Of a stretch of 64,000 nucleotides of DNA, positions 1 to 7,458 are shown piece after piece. The stretch spans positions 186,001 to 250,000 of the forward strand of contig CAZCZL010000001.1 of assembly GCA_964503315.1 (NCBI GenBank). Reading direction: 5' to 3'. Every line of letters begins with the position of its first letter. Positions within the stretch are counted from its first letter, which is position 1. A program made the translations under genes and the position numbers. Source of the stretch: FEB-12 sp964503315 (lineage in GTDB: Bacteria > Zixibacteria > MSB-5A5 > GN15 > FEB-12). The notes under the pieces were generated by a model that made no database searches, was not told where the DNA came from, and worked only from the letters and a program-made list of their open reading frames with translations.

Positions 1-224
1 GCCAACCCGACTTTGACCTTGTATTGGCTATCCTCAAAACGCTTCATCGTCTGCACCGCTCATACTCCTTCGTTCAGAATCTGCTATCGGTTAAACAAAC
101 TGCCCGGCAGCCTGTTCACTCGAATCAACGCCCGAATTGCACCATGTTTCCCGCATAACATACGCAGAGCCGGACAGTATGTACAACGGGTTTATTGTCA
201 TGGTGACAACTCAGTGTTCGGGAC

Positions 225-260
225 AAAAAAAGGGCGCCACCCCGAAGATCGAGATGGCGC
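225..260 (-). terminator. Rho-independent terminator of the Rrf2-type regulator gene
   Basis: On the minus strand GCGCCA (260-255) pairs with TGGCGC (239-234) and is followed by a run of seven T (231-225). It lies 29 bases past the stop codon of the regulator gene, in the right orientation. The remaining bases 1-224 hold no gene I can support. Confidence 0.75.
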
Positions 261-288
261 GTGAAGTCGTTTTCGCAGAACGCACTGA

Positions 289-699
289 TTAGGCGCGAAC
301 GCGTTTATAGCGACCGAAATGATGCTTGGACAATGCCTTCTTGAACTGGTCTTCCTGCACGGACCAGAAGTCCTTCATATCGCACTTGTTGAACTGATCG
401 CAGGTACAGGTCCCTTGCTCAGTGCAGAGGTTGAGGTGGATAGGACCATCGATCGCTTCGATGACATCAAGGAACGTCACCTCTTTAGGCTGCTTGGCCA
501 GACGATACCCCCCGGTGACTCCCTGGAACGAGACCAAGATACCGGCTCTCGTCAGATCCTTGAGGATCTTGGCGAGGAATTCGCGCGGAATAGACTCAGC
601 TTCGGCGATAGAATTGATGGAGCCCAACTTCCCTTTGGGCAGAGACGAGATGTGCCGGATGGCGCGGAGGGCGTAATCGGCTTTGCGAGACAACTGCAT
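289..699 (-). CDS. Rrf2 family transcriptional regulator, IscR-like
   Basis: A 136-residue Rrf2 regulator. The N-terminal winged helix starts MQLSRKADYALRAI, and a GGYRLAKQP wing follows at about 63-71. Cysteines lie at 92, 98, 100 and 106, close to the three 2Fe-2S-binding cysteines of IscR (92, 98, 104), so cluster binding is likely but not proven. Family members sense iron-sulfur status or redox/NO and usually repress genes of cluster assembly. The divergent neighbours (A-type carrier, DUF2480, ferredoxin) fit that role. A ribosome site AAAGGA sits 9 bases before the ATG, a candidate promoter with flanking direct repeats lies upstream, and a terminator follows. Which Rrf2 subgroup it belongs to cannot be settled from sequence alone. 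Confidence 0.9.
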   Translation of the reverse strand: MQLSRKADYALRAIRHISSLPKGKLGSINSIAEAESIPREFLAKILKDLTRAGILVSFQGVTGGYRLAKQPKEVTFLDVIEAIDGPIHLNLCTEQGTCTCDQFNKCDMKDFWSVQEDQFKKALSKHHFGRYKRVRA

Positions 700-767
700 G
701 TTTTATATTCCTTTATCGGACAACGAGTTATTCAATATGGACGGCAATTAACATTTATCACTTCTTC

Positions 768-823
768 CATTATTGACGCGGATAATAGTAAAAAAGATGC
801 CCTTAGTCCACAACATTATTGAC
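768..823 (-). promoter_or_regulatory. Candidate rrf2 promoter flanked by two 10-bp direct repeats
   Basis: Reading the minus strand, GTCAATAATG (823-814) is followed by TTGTGG as a -35 (813-808), a 17-base spacer, TACTAT as a -10 (790-785), and a second GTCAATAATG (777-768) where transcription would start. The hexamers are modest matches to TTGACA/TATAAT (3/6 and 4/6). Two identical decamers bracketing a promoter upstream of a regulator gene suggest an autoregulatory operator. That is inference. Confidence 0.45.
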
Positions 824-897
824 AAAAAGGCATTTTTTTGGCCATTTCCTTGCCGCTAATGTAGATAAGTAGACTCCCAATAACTAGTATTCCCTTA

Positions 898-962
898 GAG
901 ACCTTGATAACCTACTAAGAAAGGTCTCAGCCAGCCAGGACCTTGGTCGAAAGAGCCAGCCA
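898..962 (+). other. Structured leader upstream of the A-type carrier gene
   Basis: The 378-base divergent intergenic region (700-1077) contains a perfect 8-bp inverted repeat, GAGACCTT (898-905) and AAGGTCTC (921-928) with a 15-base loop, followed by a 9-bp direct repeat AGCCAGCCA (929-937 and 954-962). I recognise no known riboswitch or T-box. These may be regulator-binding or leader-RNA elements. No convincing -35/-10 pair for the rightward operon was found. Confidence 0.3.
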
Positions 963-1077
963 AGAAAATTTTTTGGCCCCGGTGAACCTTCTGAATCCAT
1001 TGTTGTTATCTGGTTAGGTCCAGCCGATAACTTGGACAAATATGAGCTATTAACGTATATATGGAGATGCCAGTAGT

Positions 1078-1437
1078 ATGACTGAACAGACCCAATCCGG
1101 TACTACCGAACAGGTTATCTTCGTCACTCCGGATGCCGTGGCGGAAGTTAAGCGACTGATTGCCGAAGAGAATGAAGAGGGGCTCTTCCTGCGCCTCGGC
1201 GTAGCGGCCGGCGGCTGCTCGGGGATGTCCTATTCGATGTCGTTCGATAACGCCCCCCAGGAGTTTGATCGGGAGTTCGATTTTGACGGCCTCAAGGTTC
1301 GGGTCGACCTGAAGGCTCTCATGTACCTCGCCGGGACCACGCTTGATTACAAGGGTGGTCTGATGGGCGGAGGCTTCCAGTTCAGTAATCCCAAGGCGAA
1401 GCGCTCTTGCGGGTGCGGTTCGTCATTCAGTTGTTGA
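1078..1437 (+). CDS. A-type iron-sulfur carrier (HesB/IscA/ErpA family)
   Basis: A 119-residue A-type carrier that takes a nascent Fe-S cluster from a scaffold and delivers it to apoproteins in the cytoplasm. The three family cysteines are Cys47 in GGCSGM and Cys111/Cys113 in SCGCGSSF; Cys119 is an extra C-terminal cysteine. The core spans about residues 12-115 and is full length. It starts at ATG with GGAG 11 bases upstream. It opens a three-gene operon with a DUF2480 protein and a ferredoxin, and diverges from an IscR-like gene. Sequence does not distinguish IscA, SufA and ErpA roles. Confidence 0.93.
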   Translation: MTEQTQSGTTEQVIFVTPDAVAEVKRLIAEENEEGLFLRLGVAAGGCSGMSYSMSFDNAPQEFDREFDFDGLKVRVDLKALMYLAGTTLDYKGGLMGGGFQFSNPKAKRSCGCGSSFSC

Positions 1438-1472
1438 TGTCACACTCGCCTGACCGGGTTTGGTGATACCGC

Positions 1473-1733
1473 GTGACATTCGACATTCTTGATCCCAAGG
1501 AATTCATGACTGAAGGCATCCTGTTAGAGGATGCCTTCATCGAAAAAGCCTCGCGCTTTGACTGGTCGCAGTACACAGGGAAAAAAGTATTGGTACGCGG
1601 CTGTTCCTCCACTATTATTCCGCCCTGGGTGTATATGTACATCACCGCCCGCCTCTCTGGCGTGGCGAAGTCGATCCGGTTTGGCAATGAGCACAGCAAT
1701 ATTGTGGTCTATCGAGCCGGAGGTGCCGAGTGA
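1473..1733 (+). CDS. Half-length DUF2480-like protein
   Basis: An 86-residue protein beginning at GTG. The segment FDWSQYTGKKVLVRGCSS, followed by PPWVYMYIT and VAKSIRFGNE, resembles DUF2480, a family common in Bacteroidota and often seen near SUF-type Fe-S genes. As I remember it, the family is about 165 residues made of two similar halves, each with a DWSQY/VxGC-like strand, a P-x-x-AY helix and an FG turn. This protein has only one half and is closest to the second. Its stop overlaps the upstream extension of the ferredoxin frame, so the genes are tightly packed. No enzyme activity is known. A role in cluster delivery is guessed from position only. Confidence 0.65.
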   Translation: MTFDILDPKEFMTEGILLEDAFIEKASRFDWSQYTGKKVLVRGCSSTIIPPWVYMYITARLSGVAKSIRFGNEHSNIVVYRAGGAE

Positions 1734-1801
1734 TGACACCACTTTCCGGGAACAGTGCGACTCCGATCGAGTTAGTGGAGTCTGTAGGAGAAGTCAGTCG
1801 A

Positions 1802-2119
1802 ATGCCAAAAGTTCGTTTTCTGCCGATGGATATAGAGGTCGAGGTCCCCGAGGGGACCGCGGTACTCGACGCGGCGCTTAATAACAATATCCAGATCGAT
1901 CACAACTGCGGCGGCAATTGCGCATGCTCAACCTGCCATATCATCATCGAGAAAGGATTCGAAACGCTGAATCCGGTTACCGAGGATGAGATGGATATGT
2001 TGGATGAAGCGGAAGGATTGACCGACCACTCGCGGTTGGCCTGTCAGTGTAAGATAAAATCCGATTTGATCGTGAAGATCCCGCCCAAGGAATCTACCTG
2101 GGAGAACGATACGTTTTAA
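1802..2119 (+). CDS. 2Fe-2S ferredoxin, ISC/adrenodoxin type
   Basis: A 105-residue electron carrier. Cluster ligands are Cys36, Cys42, Cys45 and Cys81 in the C-x5-C-x2-C-...-C spacing of vertebrate/ISC-type ferredoxins. Cys40 and Cys83 are extra. Acidic residues between 59 and 75 (EDEMDMLDEAE) match the partner-binding helix of ISC ferredoxin. I chose ATG 1802 because AGGAG lies 11 bases upstream and homologues begin at this MPKVRF-like strand. A longer frame from 1730 would add 24 unrelated residues. Likely donates electrons to Fe-S assembly or to an oxidoreductase encoded elsewhere. A strong terminator follows directly. Confidence 0.88.
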   Translation: MPKVRFLPMDIEVEVPEGTAVLDAALNNNIQIDHNCGGNCACSTCHIIIEKGFETLNPVTEDEMDMLDEAEGLTDHSRLACQCKIKSDLIVKIPPKESTWENDTF

Positions 2120-2125
2120 GAAGAG

Positions 2126-2152
2126 GCCGAGTCTGATGACTCGGCTTTTTTT
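2126..2152 (+). terminator. Rho-independent terminator of the Fe-S operon
   Basis: Perfect 8-bp stem GCCGAGTC (2126-2133) with GACTCGGC (2138-2145), loop TGAT, then seven T (2146-2152). It begins seven bases after the ferredoxin stop and separates this operon from the pilin genes. Confidence 0.93.
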
Positions 2153-2282
2153 ATGCGATACTGCCTCAAATCGGTACCTGGGACAGATTCCCCTGCCACC
2201 TGCATTCGCCATTGTCTTTCAGCTACTTACCCGCTCAACGGTATTCCGTTTCTGCCGATACTACAGAGAAGCGGAAAACTGT

Positions 2283-3032
2283 ATGCAAATTCGAGTCAAC
2301 AACTACGGGTATACCCTTGTCGAACTGGTCATCACGCTGGTGATCATTGGGATTCTGGCGACGGTCGCGATGCGGTCGTTGCGAACAACCAATGAAGTCG
2401 CCAAGACAGAGAAGACCAAACAGGCTTTGGAGCGAATCGCGCAGGCTATAGTCGGAACGCAATCCAGCCAAGGCGGAACGAGTGGTTCCACGGATGGGTA
2501 TCTAGGCGATGTTGGAGCGTTGCCACCTAATCTCGATGCTCTGGTGACCAATCCGGGAGGGTACAGCAGTTGGCGGGGTCCGTATATCACCGATCAGTTC
2601 AGCCTTGGCGGCGCGCCATCGATCTTCAAGCAGGATGGATGGGGCTCATCGATAGGTTATTCAGGGGGGTTGACACTGACCTCGAATGGCGGTGGCACAA
2701 CGCTGACGCGTGAACTGGCATCTAACCTGAATGACCTGCTGCGTAATCAAATTAACGCGGTTGTTGTCGATGCCGGGCGAACGCCACCGGGACCGCTCTA
2801 TAAAGATTCACTTCGGGTGCAGGTCGTGGTACCGAATGGTGTTGGGGGATGGAGTACCAAGACGAAATATCCGAACGCCAACGGCGAAGTCGTCTTTGAT
2901 TCGATCCCCGTCGGATTACATGATGTTCGGGCGATCTACCTGCCATCGAACGATACTTTGCGCCGCAAACTTGCTGTCGTACCCGGGTCTTCCCCCTATG
3001 TCGAACTGACCATGCCACAGGAGTTGTGGTGA
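2283..3032 (+). CDS. Pseudopilin-like protein 1, GspG-like core with fused beta domain
   Basis: A 249-residue prepilin. A short leader ends in Gly before YTLVELVITLVIIGILA, giving the class III cleavage site with Glu at +5 and a single hydrophobic helix. The middle (about 70-130) has the major-pseudopilin pattern: GDVGALPPNLDAL, NPGGY, W-GPY and D-WG. From about 155 a second beta-rich domain runs through PNGVGGW, FDSIPVG and IYLPSNDTL to a terminal LW, resembling carboxypeptidase-regulatory/transthyretin-like folds. Start chosen at ATG 2283, just before the leader; the longer open frame begins inside the terminator. First of four paralogues; its stop overlaps the next start. No secretion ATPase, platform or prepilin peptidase lies nearby. 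Confidence 0.85.
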   Translation: MQIRVNNYGYTLVELVITLVIIGILATVAMRSLRTTNEVAKTEKTKQALERIAQAIVGTQSSQGGTSGSTDGYLGDVGALPPNLDALVTNPGGYSSWRGPYITDQFSLGGAPSIFKQDGWGSSIGYSGGLTLTSNGGGTTLTRELASNLNDLLRNQINAVVVDAGRTPPGPLYKDSLRVQVVVPNGVGGWSTKTKYPNANGEVVFDSIPVGLHDVRAIYLPSNDTLRRKLAVVPGSSPYVELTMPQELW

Positions 3033-4261
3033 TGCGAATCAGGCGCGAACAAGGGTTTGGATTTGTGGAACTGCTCGTACTGATCGTGATTGTCGGTATC
3101 CTGACATCCGTAGCCATGCGGAGTATGACCGGACTGGTCGAGGACAACAAAGAAGTGACGACCGAGTTAGAGATGGAGATGCTGGCGAACGGAATCGTCG
3201 GCGACCCGAATAGGACAACCAACAATATGCGGTCGGATTTTGGTTATGTGGGTGATGTCGGTGCGTTCCCGCCGTCGCTGAACGCGCTTTATGCGAATCC
3301 AGGCTATGCCACCTGGGATGGCCCGTACATCCCGTCCAGTTACGCGCAGGATACGACAAGCTACCGGCTGGATAGTTGGGGAACACCGTACACATACTCG
3401 GGAGGTCTCAGCATCACCAGCACCGGGAGTGGGAGTACTATCAGCAAGAAGATCGCTGACAACACCTCTGATTACCTGCGCAACCAGTTTGCGGGAATCG
3501 TGGCCGACGCCAATGACTCACTGCCGGGAACGATCAAGAAAGACTCGGTTCGCGTGCGCGTGACCTTTCCGAATGGAGCCGGTGGCACCTCTGCCAAAAA
3601 CTACACGCCCTCAGCCGTCGGCGAATTTCTGCTAGACTCAATTCCCGCAGGGATACACCCTCTACAAGTGATATACCTTCCCCAGAATGATACGCTGGCG
3701 CGACAGATAACTATATTACCGCGACACCAGAACACCGACCCACCAATATTCAAGTTCTCCGCCGGGTATTTTGGCGGGAGCAGTAGCGGATGCGGCCTAT
3801 CGGTGACGATCCGTCCGAATGGATCCGGAAGTGAAGATGAGTTGAGTGGGTGTTCGAGTGCCAACTGGCAGTGCGTGGATGAAGTTGCGGCAGACGAAGC
3901 GACGACAGTAGTGCAGCGGGCATCAAACTCATGGGCGTCCGATCTTTATGCGTTGTCCGATCCGGCTGCCGGCGCGTGCACGCCATCAAGAGTCACGGTG
4001 TATATCCGCTGTCGACGGGCGCAAAGTCAAGGTGACGCACGTCCGACCATTCGAGTCAATGGAACCACCTACACCGGGGCATCCAATGCCTTGTCATCCA
4101 GCTGGACCAACTACTCGCACATCTGGACCTCCAATCCATCGACCAATGCTGCCTGGACCTGGAGCGATATAAACAACTTGCAGGCGGGCGTGGACCTTCG
4201 CGGCCAGAACTCGAATTTCCCGGCCTACTGTACACAGGTCTGGGTGGTGGTGGAGTACTAG
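3032..4261 (+). CDS. Pseudopilin-like protein 2 with Cys-rich C-terminal domain
   Basis: A 409-residue paralogue of its neighbours. MRIRREQG precedes FGFVELLVLIVIVGI, so cleavage is expected after Gly8 with Glu at +5. The GspG-like core (YVGDVGAFPPSLNAL, GPYIP, DSWG) and the transthyretin-like domain (FDSIPAG, IYLPQNDTL) are kept. After about residue 245 there is an extra region of some 165 residues with at least six cysteines, ending in ITNLQAG-like and CTQVWVVVEY segments that recall jelly-roll or galactose-binding-like modules of surface proteins. ATG 3032 overlaps the previous stop (TGATG), implying translational coupling. The C-terminal domain may be an exposed ligand-binding head; that is inference. 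Confidence 0.83.
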   Translation: MRIRREQGFGFVELLVLIVIVGILTSVAMRSMTGLVEDNKEVTTELEMEMLANGIVGDPNRTTNNMRSDFGYVGDVGAFPPSLNALYANPGYATWDGPYIPSSYAQDTTSYRLDSWGTPYTYSGGLSITSTGSGSTISKKIADNTSDYLRNQFAGIVADANDSLPGTIKKDSVRVRVTFPNGAGGTSAKNYTPSAVGEFLLDSIPAGIHPLQVIYLPQNDTLARQITILPRHQNTDPPIFKFSAGYFGGSSSGCGLSVTIRPNGSGSEDELSGCSSANWQCVDEVAADEATTVVQRASNSWASDLYALSDPAAGACTPSRVTVYIRCRRAQSQGDARPTIRVNGTTYTGASNALSSSWTNYSHIWTSNPSTNAAWTWSDINNLQAGVDLRGQNSNFPAYCTQVWVVVEY

Positions 4262-4265
4262 TCAA

Positions 4266-5450
4266 ATGCGATCGATGCATTATAGCCGTGGATTGGGCCA
4301 GCGAGGCTTCACACTCATCGAAGTCGTCATTGTGCTGGTGATAGCGGGAATCCTGATGACGGTGGCGATGCGGTCTGGAAAGTCGATCTCGGAGAGTGCC
4401 AAGATTGAAGAGACAAAGCAGGAAATGGATCTTATCGCGTCAGCGATCGTGGGTAATCCCCAATTGACAACCAATGGAACGAGATCCGACTTCGGATATG
4501 TGGGTGACGTTGGCGCTTTACCTTCCAATCTGTCAGCGTTGACGACCAACCCCGGCTACGCGACCTGGAAGGGACCGTACTTGCGGAGTTCGTTTGCACA
4601 GTTGTCCTCGGACTTGGGTACGGACGCGTGGGGAAGCGCCTACGCCTATTCAGGGGGTGTAACGCTTCAGTCCTCCGGTTCGGGAAGTTCGATCATAAGG
4701 ACACTGGCTCCATCGACTACGGCATTGCTGCGAAACTCATTGAGTGGATCGATCACTGATTTTGATGGTACGCCACCGGGGGTAACCTACAGGGATTCGG
4801 TCACTCTGCGACTGCGATATCCGAATGGATCGGGTGGAACGGCAACTCGGGTAAAGCATCCTACTGAGGATGGATACTATAGCTTTGATTCACTGCCTGT
4901 GGGGCACCATACGCTTGAGGTGATTTACGAACCGCTGGATGACACCTTGCAGAGGATCGTTACGATTCTTCCGTCGTCCTCGGCGAATGCGGATCAGCGG
5001 CTCACGCAGAATCTCTGGACCTATGGTTCGCTCTTCACGGGAGGAGCAGGCGGTGGAGTGTTGGTGCATGTACCGAATTCGGATACCGCGCGGGGTCAAG
5101 GGAGCCACTGCGACGGATTCCTGTTCTGGGTGCAGAATCCGGGGACGTCGTCGGTGAATATCACCAGTCTCACCGCGACATGGAGCGCGCCAACAGGATA
5201 CTACACCAAAATACGAGTTGGTGGGCGGACGGCGTACAATCGCTCGCAATCGCGCAAAGGGAGCGGCGAACTAACGACTTTTTCGCGAACCCAGACGATC
5301 CGTGCGGGTCAATCAGTACGTATTTGGGTGGACGGCATGCGCGCCTCGCGATCCGGAAACAGCGCGCGAGTTCCGATGAGTAATACTACTCTGCAAATAT
5401 CGCTCTCTGATGGTTCTTCGTTCTCTGTGGTCACGGCGGGGTGCATGTGA
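4266..5450 (+). CDS. Pseudopilin-like protein 3 with unique C-terminal domain
   Basis: A 394-residue member of the quartet. The leader MRSMHYSRGLGQRG precedes FTLIEVVIVLVIAGI, the most canonical cleavage site of the four. The core has YVGDVGALPSNLSAL, W-GPYL and DAWGSAYAYSGG, and the beta domain has YPNGSGGTA, FDSLPVG and IYEPLDDTL. After an NLW boundary at about 252, a further region of about 140 residues contains a Gly-rich turn, SHCDGFLFWVQNPG and a closing AGCM. The two cysteines could form one disulfide. This region is not homologous to the head of protein 2, as far as I can see. The start lies 4 bases after the previous stop; its own stop overlaps the next ATG. Confidence 0.83.
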   Translation: MRSMHYSRGLGQRGFTLIEVVIVLVIAGILMTVAMRSGKSISESAKIEETKQEMDLIASAIVGNPQLTTNGTRSDFGYVGDVGALPSNLSALTTNPGYATWKGPYLRSSFAQLSSDLGTDAWGSAYAYSGGVTLQSSGSGSSIIRTLAPSTTALLRNSLSGSITDFDGTPPGVTYRDSVTLRLRYPNGSGGTATRVKHPTEDGYYSFDSLPVGHHTLEVIYEPLDDTLQRIVTILPSSSANADQRLTQNLWTYGSLFTGGAGGGVLVHVPNSDTARGQGSHCDGFLFWVQNPGTSSVNITSLTATWSAPTGYYTKIRVGGRTAYNRSQSRKGSGELTTFSRTQTIRAGQSVRIWVDGMRASRSGNSARVPMSNTTLQISLSDGSSFSVVTAGCM

Positions 5451-6184
5451 TGACAAATGATGTTCGAAATCAAGCAGGCTTCACGCTGATAGAATTGGTC
5501 ATCACGATCATTATTATCGGGATCGTGAGCGGCGTGGCGGTCAGGCAGATGGGAGCGTCGTTATCGACTGCGCAGGCAGAACAAACGAAGGTGGAGATGG
5601 AAGCGCTGGTGGAGGCGATGGTAGGAAATCCCGCCGCCTACAGTTCCGGAGCGCGAGTAGATTTTGGCTATGTAGGAGATGTGGGCGCGCTCCCGACCAA
5701 TCTTGATGCGCTTGTCCAGAATCCGGGAGGATATTCGACCTGGCAGGGACCGTATATCAGTCAGGGGAAAAATGCTGGAGATTTCAAGACCGATGGCTGG
5801 GGTTCGGTCTATATTCTTCAAGATACCCTCATTCGTTCCACCGGATCAGGGAGCAATATTGACAAGATATTCGCGGGCTCGACAAATGATCTGCTGGGTA
5901 ACAGCATTACCGGTGTTGTGCTTGACGCGAAAATGAGTCCACCCGGGGCGATGGCGGAGTCGCTGCTGATAGAACTTCCCTACCCGAATGGAACTGGCGG
6001 GACGGCAATTGCGTCGATCAATCCCGAGAGCTCCGGTTCGTTTACGTTGACTGGAATTCCGATCGGTGTGCGTCAACTTCGAGTTATCTACCTGCCAATG
6101 ACGGATACGGTTTCGCTGACTGTTACTATTTACCCAAAAAAAACCACCTCATTCGAGGTGGTCTTCCCTGCCGATCTGTGGTAG
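5450..6184 (+). CDS. Pseudopilin-like protein 4
   Basis: A 244-residue paralogue with the same plan as protein 1. MTNDVRNQAG precedes FTLIELVITIIIIGI. The GspG-like core has YVGDVGALPTNLDAL, GPYIS and DGWGSVY, followed by the beta domain with YPNGTGGTA and IYLPMTDTV, ending PADLW. The positions that bind calcium in true GspG (an Asp-rich GADG-like loop) are replaced here, as in all four, by STGSGS-like residues. ATG 5450 overlaps the preceding stop. The last codons include a hairpin and A-run that form the terminator of the convergent downstream gene. Confidence 0.84.
   Translation: MTNDVRNQAGFTLIELVITIIIIGIVSGVAVRQMGASLSTAQAEQTKVEMEALVEAMVGNPAAYSSGARVDFGYVGDVGALPTNLDALVQNPGGYSTWQGPYISQGKNAGDFKTDGWGSVYILQDTLIRSTGSGSNIDKIFAGSTNDLLGNSITGVVLDAKMSPPGAMAESLLIELPYPNGTGGTAIASINPESSGSFTLTGIPIGVRQLRVIYLPMTDTVSLTVTIYPKKTTSFEVVFPADLW
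6136..6161 (-). terminator. Terminator of the convergent gene, embedded in pilin gene 4
   Basis: On the minus strand CCACCTC (6161-6155), loop GAAT and GAGGTGG (6150-6144) are followed by eight T (6143-6136). It lies 25 bases beyond the stop of the saccharopine-dehydrogenase-like gene, but entirely within the 3' coding end of the opposing pilin gene. On the plus strand the same stem has only a weak T-rich tail. Confidence 0.88.
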
Positions 6185-6185
6185 T

Positions 6186-7328
6186 CTAGTCCTCTCGCAT
6201 CGTCAAGTTGATGCCGCGCTTCTTGAGTTGCGGCAGGAATAGCGCGGGTGATACGGCGATCTCCTGCGGCTTGACTCCTTTGACGGTGATCTGTCCGGCA
6301 GCAGCCATCCACGCGATAATGGCAGCGGGGAAGGCGGTTGTGCGCATCATAGCGGTGAGACCGGTTTTGGAATCCTGACGGTCGACGATCTCGTAGACAA
6401 GTGTCTTGAGTCGCCCTTCCTTCTCACCTTCGATAGTGATGCGAACCAGCACGAGATCAGGCCCACCGAAATTGAGATTTTTATCGAGCACGGCTTTCAG
6501 GACTTCGCGCGGTGGAACCTGTATTCCGCCGGCGGCAATGGGCTGCCAGGAGGCGAGGCCGATATCGAGCATTGCCTTGAAGAGCTGGCAGTGTCCAGGG
6601 TAGCGGATGGTCTTGTAATCGAGATTTTCAATCTTTCCTTCATAGGTTTCGGGAAGGGTTGACGTACCACCCGAAGTGTAAAAAGCTTCAAGCTTGCCGA
6701 TGCCATCAAAGCTCAACAGCTCGATGCCGGTCATCGGGTTGACTGTTTTCTTTTTACCGTCCTCGAGAATGATGCAAGGCTCCCAGTATTCGTTGATGAG
6801 TCCTTCGGCGCTGAAAACCATCTGATAATTGAGCGGCGGCCGCGGAGACTGGGGCAATCCGCCAACCCGGATCTTGACTGCCTGAACTGAAGCGAACTGG
6901 CTGATCCCGTCCGCAGCGATAATCGAGACCATGCCCGGCGCGAGACCACAATCGGGGACGACAGTGATTCCTGCGGCGGCAGCATCGGCATCCATTTCGA
7001 GCGCAGTATTAACGGCGTCATTATTGCCGCCGAGATCGACCATGTTGCATTTGGCGCGAATCGCGGCGCGAGTCAGTCCGGGGTTGTATTTGTAGGTAAC
7101 ACAGGAGACGAGCGAATCGTATCCCTGGATGGCCTGAAAGACCGCATCCTCATTGCCGGCATCGAGTTGCGCGGCGACGGCTTTGCCGTCACCATACTTA
7201 TTGGCGACTTCCTGCGCCAATTTGGGGTCGATATCGAAGACCCCAACTTTGTCAACTCCGGCGGCCCGGGCGATGTCGAACACCGCCGCGCGACCCATTA
7301 ATCCAGCTCCAAGTACCGCTATTTTCAT
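6186..7328 (-). CDS. Saccharopine dehydrogenase family NAD(P)-dependent oxidoreductase
   Basis: A 380-residue enzyme with an N-terminal Rossmann fold: KIAVLGAGLMGRAAVFDI is the dinucleotide-binding loop and FDIDP ends strand 2. DLGGNNDAV and PDCGLAPGM are typical of the saccharopine dehydrogenase/carboxynorspermidine synthase family, which act on amino-acid-derived imines. The exact substrate (lysine-type dehydrogenase, saccharopine or a polyamine intermediate) cannot be read from the sequence. ATG 7328 is preceded by GGAG with a 6-base gap, so I prefer it to the TTG one codon upstream. Transcribed alone, convergent with the pilin operon, and ended by a terminator inside the last pilin gene. 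Confidence 0.85.
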   Translation of the reverse strand: MKIAVLGAGLMGRAAVFDIARAAGVDKVGVFDIDPKLAQEVANKYGDGKAVAAQLDAGNEDAVFQAIQGYDSLVSCVTYKYNPGLTRAAIRAKCNMVDLGGNNDAVNTALEMDADAAAAGITVVPDCGLAPGMVSIIAADGISQFASVQAVKIRVGGLPQSPRPPLNYQMVFSAEGLINEYWEPCIILEDGKKKTVNPMTGIELLSFDGIGKLEAFYTSGGTSTLPETYEGKIENLDYKTIRYPGHCQLFKAMLDIGLASWQPIAAGGIQVPPREVLKAVLDKNLNFGGPDLVLVRITIEGEKEGRLKTLVYEIVDRQDSKTGLTAMMRTTAFPAAIIAWMAAAGQITVKGVKPQEIAVSPALFLPQLKKRGINLTMRED

Positions 7329-7458
7329 CAATTACTCCATTCTGCAGAGAGTCAATATATGCCTGGCGGTCCACTTCGCAATCGGAATCAGCGTGGGTTG
7401 AGGAATCGGTCCGAGAGCCGATAACTGATGAAAGAGCAGTAACTTGTCCGGGGCAACT

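Noticed and set aside
13..264. Open frame of 83 codons on the plus strand
   Set aside because: No family signal, and its end overlaps the terminator at 225-260. Probably random.
319..822. Plus-strand open frame of 167 codons opposite the Rrf2 gene
   Set aside because: It lies antisense to a well-supported regulator and runs through its promoter; its composition is that of a shadow frame.
1030..1066. TTGGAC / TATATA pair before the A-type carrier gene
   Set aside because: The start site would fall after the GGAG ribosome site, so it cannot be the main promoter for that ATG.
2136..2282. Upstream extension of the first pilin
   Set aside because: The frame would start inside the terminator, and the extra residues precede the cleavage leader that other pilins begin with.
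2153..2282. Sigma54 promoter before the pilin operon
   Set aside because: The GG and GC pairs seen are 12-13 bases apart instead of 10.
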